DNA of 64,000 nucleotides from Desulfocucumis sp964643075 (GCA_964643075.1 CAZXQO010000012.1:29567-93566), one strand, 5' to 3'; numbered from the stretch's first letter, positions 50,270 through 59,319 are shown. A program made the numbers and translations. Notes: generated from the sequence alone by a model not told the origin.

Positions 50270-52456
50270 CTAATCCATGATGTACTCCAAGCTCATAACC
50301 GGAGGAGCACTTTCCGGTCCAGATGGTTCATTGATTCCAGGATGTCTGAATTCCAGCCTGACTGTACTTTGCCGGTCTACCCTGGTCCCGGGCGCCGGGC
50401 TCTGTTTCTCAACCAGGCCGGTTCCCACCGTCTTCAGGTGCAGTCCCAATTCCTCAAGCAAATTTCCTGCTTCCTCCACCGTCAGACCGGTAAGATTGGG
50501 GACAGTCACCTTTTCCCCGCCGTCCGGCGCACGGGGGGGAGACAAATCCAGCAGTACCGTGGTGCCGTTCATGACCTTGGCGCCCCCTTCCGGCACCTGT
50601 CCGTAAACAATGCTACCTTCTCCGGTCGTCTGGATGGAAAGGCCTGCCTGCCTCAGTATCCTCATGGCCTCGCTAACCGGATAATTGACCACGTTGGGTA
50701 CCGCCACCTCCACCCTGGGAGATTCATACCAGGTCAGCGGGTCCTTGGGTTTCACAATACCAGGCGTCTCGGGTATTTTCATATAATGAAGTATATCCCT
50801 GGCAATGGCCTGGAATACCGGGGCCGCCACCACGCCGCCATAATAAGTTCCTCCCTGGGGCTCGGCAATCATCACCAGCAAAGCAAATCTCGGATTGTCC
50901 GCCGGGGCAAAGCCGCTAAAGGAGGCTACATACCTGCCACTGACATAGCCGCCATGCTCGCCCACCACCTGTGCCGTACCGGTTTTTCCGGCCACCCGGT
51001 AGCCTTCAACAAAGGCATTGATACCAGTGCCTTTGGCCACCACGTTTTCCAGTAACCCTCTAACCTGGGCCGACGTTTCCTGAGACATGACCCTGCGTTC
51101 CGGCTGGGGCTCAAATTTTTTAACCACGTTACCCTTGTTGTCCAGTATCTCCCTGGCCACCAGGGGCTTCATCAATACCCCGCCGTTGGCCACTGCAGCC
51201 GTTGCCCTGAGCAGTTGTATGGGGGTTACGGCAACCGACTGGCCAATGGACATGGTAGCCACATTAAGGTTAGTGACATTTTTTTCCGGGATGACAATAC
51301 CCTTGGCTTCACCTGGCAAATCAATACCGGTTGTCTGGCCGAAGCCAAAATCCCTCACGTATTTGTAAAACCTATCCTTCCCCAGTTCCAGACCAACCTC
51401 GACAAACCCCACGTTGCAGGAATTCATCACCACTTCTTCAAAGGTCTGACTGCCGTGGCCTCCCGCCTTCCAGCAGTGTATATTGCGGTCGGCCACCTTG
51501 ACATAACCGGGGTCATAAAAGCGGTCATCATTTTTTACAGTTTTTTCATTAACCGCAGCAGAAGCTGTAATAATCTTGAAGGTTGAACCGGGCTCGTAAT
51601 TATACCAGATGGCTGGGTTGCGGTCCCAGATACTTCTAGGCACATTTTTCCAATCATTGGAATTAAAAGTTGGCCTGTTGCCCATGGCCAGTATTTCTCC
51701 GGTTTTGGGATCCATAACCATCACCACTGCCAGTTTGGGCTGATAACGGGCCACTACATTATCCAGTTCACGTTCCACAAAGTATTGTATGGTTTCGTCA
51801 ATGGATAGCACAAGACTATTGCCTTTTTGAGGGGGAATATATTTATGAATGGGGTCAGGCAATTTGCGCCCTGTAGCGTCGTGCTCCACCAGAATCTTAC
51901 CCGGCTCACCCTTTAAGTATTCGTCAAAGGTCTTTTCAACACCCATCAGCCCCTGGTTGTCTACACCGGTAATTCCCAGCAGGTGGGGGGCTAAGGTCTC
52001 ATGAATATAATCCCTTTTACTTTCCTCCACCAGGTGTATCCCCTGCAGTTTTAATTCCTTAATTTTGGCAGCCACCGCAGCAGGAACTTTCCTCTTTATC
52101 CATTCGTAAGAGGACCTGCGGGACAGTATCTTGTAAAGCTTGGCCCTGTCCATATCCAGCACCGGCGCCAGTATATCTGCAGTCTTACCGGGGTCCCCTA
52201 GCTGGTAAGGCAGGGCATAAACAGAGTCCACACTGACGCTGGTAACCAGCTCTTTGCCGTTGCGGTCGTATATATTCCCCCGCATGGCCTCCACCGGTAT
52301 CTCCCTCATCCGTACTTCCATGGCCATTTTCTGTAAATCGTCGCCGTGCACGAACTGAATCCAGGCCAGCCTGAAGACTAGCCCGCTCAAGGCAAATGCA
52401 CAGAATAAAAAAAGCCAGGTGAGCCTCTTGCGGACGAGTATGCCCGTTGTGCGCAT
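50270..52456 (-). CDS. spoVD: Class B penicillin-binding protein with PASTA domains (SpoVD/FtsI type)
   Basis: 728-residue transpeptidase. Short cytoplasmic tail, one transmembrane helix (about 13-30), PBP dimerisation domain, transpeptidase with active-site SxxK (EPGSTFKII), SxN (NSCNVGFVEVGL) and KTGTAQ, then two C-terminal PASTA modules (VPNVVNYPVSEAMRILRQAGL and VPNLTGLTVEEAGNLLEELGL). PASTA on a class B PBP in the mraZ cluster is typical of SpoVD and FtsI/PBP2B of Firmicutes; with one copy here either or both roles are possible. Follows ftsL. Confidence 0.93.
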   Translation of the reverse strand: MRTTGILVRKRLTWLFLFCAFALSGLVFRLAWIQFVHGDDLQKMAMEVRMREIPVEAMRGNIYDRNGKELVTSVSVDSVYALPYQLGDPGKTADILAPVLDMDRAKLYKILSRRSSYEWIKRKVPAAVAAKIKELKLQGIHLVEESKRDYIHETLAPHLLGITGVDNQGLMGVEKTFDEYLKGEPGKILVEHDATGRKLPDPIHKYIPPQKGNSLVLSIDETIQYFVERELDNVVARYQPKLAVVMVMDPKTGEILAMGNRPTFNSNDWKNVPRSIWDRNPAIWYNYEPGSTFKIITASAAVNEKTVKNDDRFYDPGYVKVADRNIHCWKAGGHGSQTFEEVVMNSCNVGFVEVGLELGKDRFYKYVRDFGFGQTTGIDLPGEAKGIVIPEKNVTNLNVATMSIGQSVAVTPIQLLRATAAVANGGVLMKPLVAREILDNKGNVVKKFEPQPERRVMSQETSAQVRGLLENVVAKGTGINAFVEGYRVAGKTGTAQVVGEHGGYVSGRYVASFSGFAPADNPRFALLVMIAEPQGGTYYGGVVAAPVFQAIARDILHYMKIPETPGIVKPKDPLTWYESPRVEVAVPNVVNYPVSEAMRILRQAGLSIQTTGEGSIVYGQVPEGGAKVMNGTTVLLDLSPPRAPDGGEKVTVPNLTGLTVEEAGNLLEELGLHLKTVGTGLVEKQSPAPGTRVDRQSTVRLEFRHPGINEPSGPESAPPVMSLEYIMD

Positions 52457-52498
52457 AACGCTCCTCCTCAGATGTGCCCACCCGAAGGCTTGACCAAT

Positions 52499-53008
52499 TT
52501 ATCCCCGTATATGCCCCATAAGATTTACAAAAGCCTGGAGCATACTGTTTTTCTGCTTTGCCTGCGGCCTGTCCTCAGCAACCCCCTGGTCCGGTTTCTT
52601 TTCTTCAGCATTGTCACCGGGCGCTGCCGGCCGGCCGGCATTTGCTCCCAGATCAGTATTGACCAGCACTACGTTTTTATTATCCGGACTTACCATTCCC
52701 AGTTTTTTGGTGGCTATCTTTTCCACGTAATCCAGGGATGTCAGCCGTAAAATTCCTTCGTTCAGCTGGTTTGTTTCCTGCTGAAGCGTGACAAGTTCCT
52801 TTTCCAGACGGTATATCTTATAACCTGTTATTAGCACCTGGCTGTAGTAAAACGCTATTAAAATTCCGGTGCAAAAGATTATACACACCAGTCCGGTAAG
52901 CATAACCTGGCCTTTACGGGGTAGCGGGCCACGCTGCGGACGCCTTGCTGTCCGGCGGTCTTCCTCGGGCAGGCTATAATGCTCGTACCGCTCTTGCGCT
53001 ACTATCAC
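52499..53008 (-). CDS. ftsL: FtsL-like division protein
   Basis: 169 residues. Basic cytoplasmic N-terminus (PEEDRRTARRPQRGPLPRKG), one transmembrane helix (about 36-58, MLTGLVCIIFCTGILIAFYYSQVLI), a leucine-zipper-like coiled coil (about 66-90, IYRLEKELVTLQQETNQLNEGI) and the septum-type YVEKIATKKLGMVSP. The C-terminal 55 residues are a low-complexity Ala/Pro/Lys tail, longer than Bacillus FtsL. Identified by its place between rsmH and the PBP. Confidence 0.85.
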   Translation of the reverse strand: MIVAQERYEHYSLPEEDRRTARRPQRGPLPRKGQVMLTGLVCIIFCTGILIAFYYSQVLITGYKIYRLEKELVTLQQETNQLNEGILRLTSLDYVEKIATKKLGMVSPDNKNVVLVNTDLGANAGRPAAPGDNAEEKKPDQGVAEDRPQAKQKNSMLQAFVNLMGHIRG

Positions 53009-53015
53009 AGCTTAT

Positions 53016-54002
53016 TCACGCTCCAGTCTGTTTAGAACTTGCCACTTTTTCAATTATCCTAAGCCGGGCGCTCCTGGCCCGCGGGTTTCGCTCCAGCTCA
53101 TCTGCACCCGGGACTATGCCCCGGGGTGCCATGTCCCGTATCTCCGGCACCTTGCCGCAGATGCAAACCGGGAAATCCCTCGGGCAAAGGCAAGGTTTGG
53201 CCATACTCCGAAAGGTATCCTTAACTAGCCTGTCCTCCAGGGAATGAAAGGTTATTACGCAGAGACGGCCCCCCGGCATAAGGCTTTCCACCGCCGCAGT
53301 GAGGGCTTCCCTGATAATCCCCAGCTCATTATTCACAGCAATCCTGATGGCCTGGAAGGTTCTTTTGGCCGGGTGGGGCCCTTCCCTCCTGGCTCTGGCC
53401 GGTATCGCCATTTTGATTATTTCCACCAGCCGGGTAGTGTTTTCGATGGGAGACTTCTCCCTTTCAGCCGCTATAAATGCAGCTATTCTGGCTGCGAATT
53501 TTTCCTCGCCGTAGTTCCTGATTAGCCGTACCAGTTCCTGCTCCGGCAAATTGTTGACAATATCTCTGGCGCTGATCGCCGCATCCCTGTCCATGCGCAT
53601 ATCCAGGGGAGCGTCATGCATGTAGCTAAAGCCCCTCGCCGGGTTATCCAGCTGAAATGAGCTGACCCCAAAATCGAACAATACACCGTTTACCCTTGAC
53701 ATACCCAAATTATCCAAAACCCCGGCCAGCCGGCTAAAATTACTCCTTACCAGGGTGACCCTGTCACCATAAGCCGCCAACTTAATAGCGGCCGCCGCAA
53801 TGGCATCCCCATCCTGATCCAGCCCTATAAGCCTGCCGTCCGGTGCTGATTCTTCCAGTATTCCGGCGCTGTGCCCGCCACCGCCCAGGGTACAGTCTAC
53901 ATATACCCCCCCCGGAGCAAGCTTTAAGCCCTCCAGCACCTCACGCAGCAGCACAGGAATATGTGAAAAGCCTATGTTTTTTGTCTGCCCATCAATCACC
54001 AT
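53016..54002 (-). CDS. rsmH: 16S rRNA (cytosine-1402-N4)-methyltransferase
   Basis: SAM-dependent N4 methylation of C1402 in 16S rRNA. 328 residues. HIPVLLREVLEGL, SAM loop DCTLGGGGHSAGILE, GLDQDGDAI, FDFGVSSFQLDNPARGFSY, MRMDRD, FQAIRIAVNNELG, FHSLEDRLVKDTFR. Second gene of the mraZ operon. Confidence 0.98.
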   Translation of the reverse strand: MVIDGQTKNIGFSHIPVLLREVLEGLKLAPGGVYVDCTLGGGGHSAGILEESAPDGRLIGLDQDGDAIAAAAIKLAAYGDRVTLVRSNFSRLAGVLDNLGMSRVNGVLFDFGVSSFQLDNPARGFSYMHDAPLDMRMDRDAAISARDIVNNLPEQELVRLIRNYGEEKFAARIAAFIAAEREKSPIENTTRLVEIIKMAIPARARREGPHPAKRTFQAIRIAVNNELGIIREALTAAVESLMPGGRLCVITFHSLEDRLVKDTFRSMAKPCLCPRDFPVCICGKVPEIRDMAPRGIVPGADELERNPRARSARLRIIEKVASSKQTGA

Positions 54003-54040
54003 TCCATCATTCTTTTCCCGCCTCGAGCCAGGTCACCCGT

Positions 54041-54478
54041 TTAAATCCCCAGGTCGAACCCCCCGATTTTTTCCGCTATTTCCTCCAGCGAACCGGCGGC
54101 ACTTTCGTTGTACTCCTGCCACCTGGCCGCTGACCAGATTTCAACTCTGGACGATACCCCTATAATCATGGTTTCCTTATCCAGCCCTGCGTATTCCCTG
54201 AGATTGGCGGGAACCAATATTCTCCCCTGTTTATCCACCTCACAGTCGGTGGCGCCGGCAAACAAAAAGCGGCTAAAAGCCCTGGCATCCTTCATGGTAA
54301 CGGGAAGGGAACGGATTTTTTGTTCAAGAGCCGACCATTCTTTCATGGGATAGACAAAAAGACACCCGTCCAGCCCCTTGGTCAGCACGAATCTGTCTCC
54401 CAGATCCTCGCGAAAGCGGGCGGGCATGAAAAGTCTTCCCTTGATATCAATGGCATGTTGAAATTCTCCCATGAACAT
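54041..54478 (-). CDS. mraZ: Transcriptional regulator MraZ
   Basis: Repressor of the division and cell-wall operon; ring-forming protein with AbrB-like double repeats. 145 residues: MFMGEFQHAIDIKGRLFMPARFREDLGDRFVLTKGLDGCLFVYPMKEW in the first half and ATDCEVDKQGRILVPANLREYAGLDKETMIIGVSSRVEIWS in the second. First gene of the cluster, behind its own operator. Confidence 0.98.
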   Translation of the reverse strand: MFMGEFQHAIDIKGRLFMPARFREDLGDRFVLTKGLDGCLFVYPMKEWSALEQKIRSLPVTMKDARAFSRFLFAGATDCEVDKQGRILVPANLREYAGLDKETMIIGVSSRVEIWSAARWQEYNESAAGSLEEIAEKIGGFDLGI

Positions 54479-54510
54479 TTACAGTCTCACCCCACCGCGC
54501 ACCATCATGC

Positions 54511-54535
54511 CACCACTTTCCACCACTTTCCCCCA
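54511..54535 (-). promoter_or_regulatory. MraZ operator: three direct repeats
   Basis: Minus strand TGGGG-GAAAG-TGGTG-GAAAG-TGGTG: three TGGKG pentamers exactly 10 bp apart (54531, 54521, 54511), with a weaker fourth (ATGGTG) after it. This is the arrangement MraZ binds in other bacteria; it lies 33-57 bp before the mraZ ATG. Confidence 0.85.
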
Positions 54536-54601
54536 CTTATTCTATGTGAAATAAATAAATCCTTCTATATTTATAAAAAAATAAAATGTATAATCCAGAG
54601 A

Positions 54602-54629
54602 CAAAAAAAATCCGGCACGTTTGTGCCGG
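54602..54629 (-). terminator. Terminator upstream of the mraZ operon (after the DUF3795 gene)
   Basis: Minus strand CCGGCAC-AAAC-GTGCCGG followed by ATTTTTTTT, about 70 bp past the DUF3795 stop. Confidence 0.85.
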
Positions 54630-54701
54630 GGGCAATAGGGGTCAGGCTTGACTTTTTGATTTATTTGATTAATTGCATATTAATTTTTCTTTACTTGCCC
54701 T

Positions 54702-55049
54702 CTACTTGAATACCATCGGGCCGTATGCATTTTTCCATTTATCTGCAATTTCAATAAATTGACCATATCCGTTATTTCTTATGAATTCAATAGCCTGTCT
54801 ATACTTACCATATTTATAACCATTTTTATTATGGAATCCTTGAATTATAGTACATACGGAATATTCTGTACAATCCGCACAGGAATTTTGTCCCTTTTTT
54901 ATACAGCATACTTTCATTTTGCATTTAGCTTTGCTGATATCCCTTCCACCACTGCGATATCCAATTTTGCAACCTCGGCACAATTTTTCAATTAATACCC
55001 GACAGGTTTTGCAATATGCACCACAGCATCCGATTTCTTCAATAGCCAT
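54702..55049 (-). CDS. DUF3795 family cysteine-rich protein
   Basis: 115 residues with ten cysteines in pairs and clusters: IGCCGAYCKTCRVL, CRGCKIGY, KCKMKVCCIKKGQNSCADC, SVCTII. This fits DUF3795 (possible metal or Fe-S binding, function unknown). Slightly lower G+C than the cell-wall genes. AAGGATGG lies 9 nt before the ATG. It is the last gene of the accessory region before the mraZ operator. Confidence 0.82.
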   Translation of the reverse strand: MAIEEIGCCGAYCKTCRVLIEKLCRGCKIGYRSGGRDISKAKCKMKVCCIKKGQNSCADCTEYSVCTIIQGFHNKNGYKYGKYRQAIEFIRNNGYGQFIEIADKWKNAYGPMVFK

Positions 55050-55055
55050 ATCGAC

Positions 55056-55226
55056 TTACCATCCTTCCCTTTCTGCCCTTTTTGAGCCAAATGCATGTAT
55101 GGTTCTTGTTCCGGCAATACACCTGCCACTGTGAGCAGTACCGGAAGAAATATATAATTCGTCGCCCGGATTTAATGTGATTTCATTATCATTCATTTCT
55201 ATAATATATTGATTTCACGTTGTGCT
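55056..55226 (-). pseudogene. Cupin-domain protein, C-terminal fragment
   Basis: A 47- to 57-codon frame reads IIEMNDNEITLNPGDELYIS, SGTAHSGRC, IAGTRTIHAFGSKRAER then a stop. NPGDELYI-(S)-SGTAHSGR is the typical second cupin motif with its glycine and histidine; the N-terminal half with the first metal motif is missing, and a stop lies in frame just upstream. It lies between the truncated methyltransferase and the DUF3795 gene. Probably a remnant; a short ATG-started peptide (from 55196) is possible. Confidence 0.65.
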
Positions 55227-55726
55227 ATTTGACCACTGCATACGCGAAGTGCGCGTGCTCGCAAGCATAATATCTATCCTTGCGGTTTTCAAAGTAGCGT
55301 GCTTGGATGTCGGTTGGACTCAAATCTTCCTTGAGACGCAAACCCAATCTGGCGAGGTTTGCATCAAGTGTGGACGGGTCAAATCCGGCTTGCATTGGCT
55401 CCTCCTCCTGGTTAGCTAATCCAAGTAATAATTGTACTCGTTGAGCAGCTTTCCCAGGAACAAACGCATCGTCATCCAGGTAATCAAAAATAACCGTGCT
55501 GCCTGATTGGGCAATATCTGCGATAGACTGCAATGTAGCAAAAACCGCATCACGAGGCAAGTAATAGGTGACTCCCAGCCAGCTAAAGAAGCTTAATGCC
55601 TGCGGGTCATATAATGAAGACCTACTAAGTGCTGCCGCTAGACTCTCCTTAGTGAAATCCATCGGAATGAAGTGCAGTTGTGCTGGAAGTTCCCAACCCG
55701 CATTTTTTCTCCTTTGTAGTACTCAT
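55225..55726 (-). pseudogene. Leucine-carboxyl-methyltransferase-like SAM methyltransferase, internally deleted
   Basis: The 3' part (145 codons from 55662) is the C-terminal half of a TIGR00027/LCM-type methyltransferase: PMDFTKESLAAAL, FFSWLGVTYYLPRDAV, VIFDYLDDDAF. Upstream the same frame continues NAGWELPAQLHFIP with no start. AGGAGG then ATG AGT ACT ACA AAG GAG (from 55726) looks like the original gene start (MSTTKEK), but it is out of frame and ends after 25 codons. The SAM-binding half (about 130 residues) is absent, so an internal deletion has removed it. Confidence 0.75.
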
Positions 55727-55791
55727 AATATCAGCCTCCTTAATCTATTTTGCTGGTTAGACTGATAAAAGAGCAAAAGGTTGCAAATAAT

Positions 55792-56001
55792 TTAAGAAAA
55801 AGTAACCCATTTTTTTTTGGCAAATCCTTCTTTAAAAAATTTTGCCAATACTTCGTCATTGTCTGCCAGGTAAACGTTTTTGTATATATCGCGCAAGTCT
55901 CGCATGTAGATCTTTACCTTAGCCGGAATGGTAATCTGGGGAAGAGGGTTGGTTATACACTCTTTTGTTATCCATCCTCGCGAAATACCACGTTTAACCC
56001 A
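55792..56001 (-). pseudogene. Degraded ORF directly after the ECF sigma gene
   Basis: In the sigma frame just beyond its stop, 69 codons are open: WVKRGISRGWITKECI ... IPAKVKIYMRDLRDIYKNVY, LADNDEVLAKFFKEGFAKKK. A separate ATG at 55975 opens a 19-codon frame MDNKRVYNQPSSPDYHSG that stops where the other becomes protein-like, so a frameshift in a former gene (perhaps the anti-sigma partner) is possible. No family recognised. Confidence 0.4.
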
Positions 56002-56571
56002 CTATTCACAACGGCAGGGATTTGATTTTTTAATGAATTGGCACCTGCTTTCCATAAAGCCAATTAATCTGTTTTTGGCCCGGTGCAGCGATGACTTGAC
56101 CGAACTGACGGAACAATCCAATATTTCGGCCACAATTTTGTGGGGCAAACCTAATCCCACTGCCAAGAAAAAAACCTTTCTCTGGTTAACGGTCAGACAT
56201 TCCGTGAAAGCAGCCATGCAGACCCGCATCACTTCATTGATCATTAATTTGGTTTCCGGGCTGTAATCAGGATGAGGATCAGCCAAATCATCAACAGAAC
56301 AACCTGATTCTTCGGCAATTTCGTAGACGGGCAGTTTACTTCTTTGTTTCATGTAATCATTGGCCACATTGACGGTAATCCGGTATATCCATGTAAAAAA
56401 AGAGCTTTCTTCACGAAATGTATGATAGGAACGAAAAGCCCGTATAAAAACTTCCTGGGTTATATCTTCGGCATCATTAGGATTATGGGTGAGTCCCAGG
56501 GCTAGCCTGAATACCTTGACATAGTTGTCGCGATATAGTTGGTCAAAAAGTTCGGTAAATTTATCAGACAT
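56002..56571 (-). CDS. ECF-type RNA polymerase sigma factor
   Basis: 189 residues. Region 2: YVKVFRLALGLTHNPNDAEDITQEVFIRAFRSYHTFREESSFFTWIYRITVNVANDYMKQ. Region 4: LTVNQRKVFFLAVGLGLPHKIVAEILDCSVSSVKSSLHRAKNRLIGFM. Between them a 35-residue acidic linker. Gene is complete but followed by no intact anti-sigma gene. A housekeeping promoter is upstream (56607-56635). Target genes unknown. Confidence 0.9.
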   Translation of the reverse strand: MSDKFTELFDQLYRDNYVKVFRLALGLTHNPNDAEDITQEVFIRAFRSYHTFREESSFFTWIYRITVNVANDYMKQRSKLPVYEIAEESGCSVDDLADPHPDYSPETKLMINEVMRVCMAAFTECLTVNQRKVFFLAVGLGLPHKIVAEILDCSVSSVKSSLHRAKNRLIGFMESRCQFIKKSNPCRCE

Positions 56572-56606
56572 GATATCGCCTCATTTTTAATAGCCCCCAG
56601 GATTGA

Positions 56607-56635
56607 ATAATACAGTATTTTACATATTGATGCAA
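56607..56635 (-). promoter_or_regulatory. Sigma-A promoter of the ECF sigma gene
   Basis: Minus strand TTGCAT (56635-56630), 17 bp, TATTAT (56612-56607), about 36 bp before the ATG. Confidence 0.6.
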
Positions 56636-56903
56636 AATCCCCTTAGGGATAATGCTGAACATAACAAAATCCCCTAAAAAAACTACTACTCTGTAACGCA
56701 AAGAACCTTGATGACAATATGGTCAGCCAATGTTTCCGTTTGCTGTTATATACGTGTGCCAAAGAGGGGTTTAATAATATTATTTAGAACGAACAGGGAT
56801 ATTTCAATTTGTTAAAACTCGAGTTTGACTTGTGTAAATGAGGAGTCGTAGAAATCCCTGTGTTTACTATATGAAATAGGCCCCGTTGACATTGTATGTA
56901 AAA
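56636..56903. other. Intergenic region with an imperfect inverted repeat
   Basis: ACAGGGATATTTC (56793-56805) and GAAATCCCTGT (56851-56861) are inverted around 45 bp. It may be a terminator for plsC or an old element end. No gene seen. Confidence 0.45.
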
Positions 56904-57623
56904 CTACTTTTTTAGCTGAAGGGCAATGATGTTTCTGACTTTTTCCGGCAGCTGATCGATTTCTCCTTTGCTTAGACCTGCGGTGGACACCGGCTCAGAA
57001 ATAAACACCTCTACAACAGCCGGTTTGATCAGCCCACCGTTGGCTTCCATAATATTATAGGATCCTTTGATGGTTACCGGCACAATGGGTACTTCCGCCC
57101 TAGTAGCAAGTTTGAAACTACCAAGCTTAAATTCACCTAATTGATCCCCCCGGCTTCTGGTGCCTTCGGGGAAAATTACCTGAGAATAACCCTGCTTCAG
57201 ACAGGCAATCCCTTCTTGTATAGCCTTTAATCCGGCCCGGGCACTGCTCCTGTCCAGAAAAACACAGTTCATATAATACATCCAACTGCTGATAAGGGGT
57301 AATTTCTTTAATTCCTTCTTAGCTATAAAAGCTTTGGGCTTATCAATAAAACCCAATAAAATAGGAATATCAAAGTTTCCTTGGTGGTTGCTGATAAAAA
57401 CCACTCCCCCCCGGGGTGAAATATGTTCCTTTCCTGTCACAATAACTTTGGAACCGCTTAAGTTTACCATGGACCGGGCCCATTTTTTTACGATACGATC
57501 TACCTCCCGGTCCCGCTTCTCAATTTTTTTAGCACGATGCAAAGCTCTCACTTTTATCAAACTTGGCAGGATTAAAATAAGAGAACACCAAAAATAAATG
57601 AACCAGATTGTTGTTCTTAGCAT
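56904..57623 (-). CDS. plsC: 1-acyl-sn-glycerol-3-phosphate acyltransferase (PlsC family)
   Basis: Phospholipid synthesis: acylates lysophosphatidic acid at the membrane. 239 residues, N-terminal hydrophobic helix (about 5-25), catalytic NHQGNFDIP (HX4D), FIAKKELKKLPLISSWMYYMNCVFLDR, FPEGTRSRGDQLGEFKLG and IVPVTIKGSYNI. Typical family length. Downstream of the integrase relic; no operon partner. A generic acyltransferase acting on another lipid cannot be excluded. Confidence 0.92.
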   Translation of the reverse strand: MLRTTIWFIYFWCSLILILPSLIKVRALHRAKKIEKRDREVDRIVKKWARSMVNLSGSKVIVTGKEHISPRGGVVFISNHQGNFDIPILLGFIDKPKAFIAKKELKKLPLISSWMYYMNCVFLDRSSARAGLKAIQEGIACLKQGYSQVIFPEGTRSRGDQLGEFKLGSFKLATRAEVPIVPVTIKGSYNIMEANGGLIKPAVVEVFISEPVSTAGLSKGEIDQLPEKVRNIIALQLKK

Positions 57624-57843
57624 ATTATTTTCCCTTCTCTCACATCCTCATCACTCCACACCAGGCCACAGACAAACCCCTCCCACGTCTCATACCGGAG
57701 CCGGGGCTCAAACCAAAAGTGACAGCGGAACCATTTTGGGTACCACTATTATAGAACAGGTGCTGGTAGGGATGGTTAAAAAAAGACTAAACTGCTGGCG
57801 CAGTGGTTTACCAACATTACGCCTATGCTCTCTTATCCACACT

Positions 57844-57927
57844 GCTGCAAATTTGAGAGATAAATGCATCCACATGACCATGTACGGAGCTGGGCTTAGG
57901 CTGAGTGAAGTATCCCGTCTCAAAGTC
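57844..57927 (+). pseudogene. Tyrosine recombinase (integrase) fragment
   Basis: Plus-strand frame reads AANLRDKCIHMTMYGAGLRL, SEVSRLKV, matching the first catalytic-arginine segment of phage integrase/XerC-type recombinases (x-Y-G-A-G-L-R-x-S-E). Nothing recognisable as the His/Arg/Tyr C-terminal part follows, and the frame upstream is broken. A relic of a mobile element between plsC and the deaminase gene. Confidence 0.6.
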
Positions 57928-57948
57928 AATCCCCATGCTTCCCTGGAC

Positions 57949-59238
57949 CTAGCTGGTAATCCGGCTCGAACATCTTTTCGCTTCACAAAGAACCAGTTTT
58001 TCATCCATTGTTAATAGGCGTCGATTCTGCATGACAATTTTTCCGTCAATAATCGCTGTATCAACATCCGCGCCATTCGCCGAATAAGCCAATATGGCAT
58101 AAATATCATTATGTGGGTACAGGTGGGGTTTCTCAACATCAATCAGGATTAAATCAGCTTTTTTACCGACTTCGATTGTGCCAATTTCATCAGCAAGTCC
58201 AAGTGCCCGAGCACCATTGATGGTAGCCATTTGTAAAACCTGATAAGCGTTAATTGCGGTAGGATCAAAATGATGATTTTTCTGCAACCAGGCTGCGGCT
58301 TTAATCTCAGCAAACATATCTAATGTTAACGTACTTGCCGCTCCATCTGTTCCCAGCGCAACATTAATGCATTCCTTAATTAATTCTACGACTGGAGCAA
58401 CACCACATCCCAATTTTTGGTTACTGACAGGGTTATGTGAAATGCCACCTTTAAGATTACGGAGAATACAGATATCATCTTGTGAAAGATGAACTGCATG
58501 TGCTAATAGTACGTGAAAACTATCAAACAAACCTAAGTCAGCCAAATACTTAGTTGGGGATTTGCCATACTGTGAGGTTATTTGTTCAACTTCCTCAGTG
58601 GTTTCCGCCAGATGAATATGAATTGCACTGTCTAACTCTTTGGCTAATTCCATAGATAGTTTAATCTTATCAGGTGGACAAGTCTGAGGTGCATGTGGTC
58701 CGACCATTGTTGTAATTCTTCCGTTCGCCTTACCTCGCCAATTGGAAAATAACTTATATGTTGAATCTATTCGCCTTTCCACGTTGTCGTCGTGAAAAAG
58801 TAAACCCTGACATAATGAAGCTCGTATACCTGAATCCTTTACAGCATTCGCGACTTCATTCATAAAGAAAGACATGTCAGCGAATGTTGTAGTGCCTGAC
58901 TTAATCATTTCAGCTGAACCTAACATTGTGCCCCAATATACATCTTCTCCGTTCATTTTTTCTTCCGCAGGCCACATTTTTTCGCTTAACCATTCAAATA
59001 ATCGGAGGTCATCACAATAGCCTCTTAACAAAGACATATACGCATGATTGTGGCAGTTAATTAAGCCTGGCATGACTACCTTCCCAGCTGCATTAATTAT
59101 CATTGTATCATCTGTGCAAGAAATATCTCCTATCTGAACTATCCGATTCCCTTCAATCAGAATGCTATTCAAGGTAGGAATCGTCTTATCTGGAGTCATT
59201 GTTAGAACTAACCCATTTTGAATTAAAATTTTCTCCAA
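57949..59238 (-). CDS. mtaD: Amidohydrolase of the MtaD type (methylthioadenosine/S-adenosylhomocysteine deaminase)
   Basis: 429 residues. Metal-dependent deaminase: N-terminal beta domain, then VMPGLINCHNHAYMSLLRGYCDDLRLFEWL (HxH metal site and signature), MIKSGTTTFADM, VGPHAPQTCP, HIHLAETTEEVEQ, LLAHAVHLSQDDI, ISHNPVSNQKLGCGVAPV and LGTDGAASTLTLDMF (metal Asp). MtaD or a close relative acting on other purine-like amides; related chlorohydrolases share all motifs, so the substrate is not certain. Last residues (RCSSRITS) run into the integrase-relic region. Lower G+C than the cell-wall genes. Confidence 0.85.
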   Translation of the reverse strand: MEKILIQNGLVLTMTPDKTIPTLNSILIEGNRIVQIGDISCTDDTMIINAAGKVVMPGLINCHNHAYMSLLRGYCDDLRLFEWLSEKMWPAEEKMNGEDVYWGTMLGSAEMIKSGTTTFADMSFFMNEVANAVKDSGIRASLCQGLLFHDDNVERRIDSTYKLFSNWRGKANGRITTMVGPHAPQTCPPDKIKLSMELAKELDSAIHIHLAETTEEVEQITSQYGKSPTKYLADLGLFDSFHVLLAHAVHLSQDDICILRNLKGGISHNPVSNQKLGCGVAPVVELIKECINVALGTDGAASTLTLDMFAEIKAAAWLQKNHHFDPTAINAYQVLQMATINGARALGLADEIGTIEVGKKADLILIDVEKPHLYPHNDIYAILAYSANGADVDTAIIDGKIVMQNRRLLTMDEKLVLCEAKRCSSRITS

Positions 59239-59319
59239 AGGAATACCCCCCAGGGCATTTTCATCATAATCTCACACCTTAAAAAGTACGGAAGGTTGCT
59301 ACTATAGATACATTACTAT

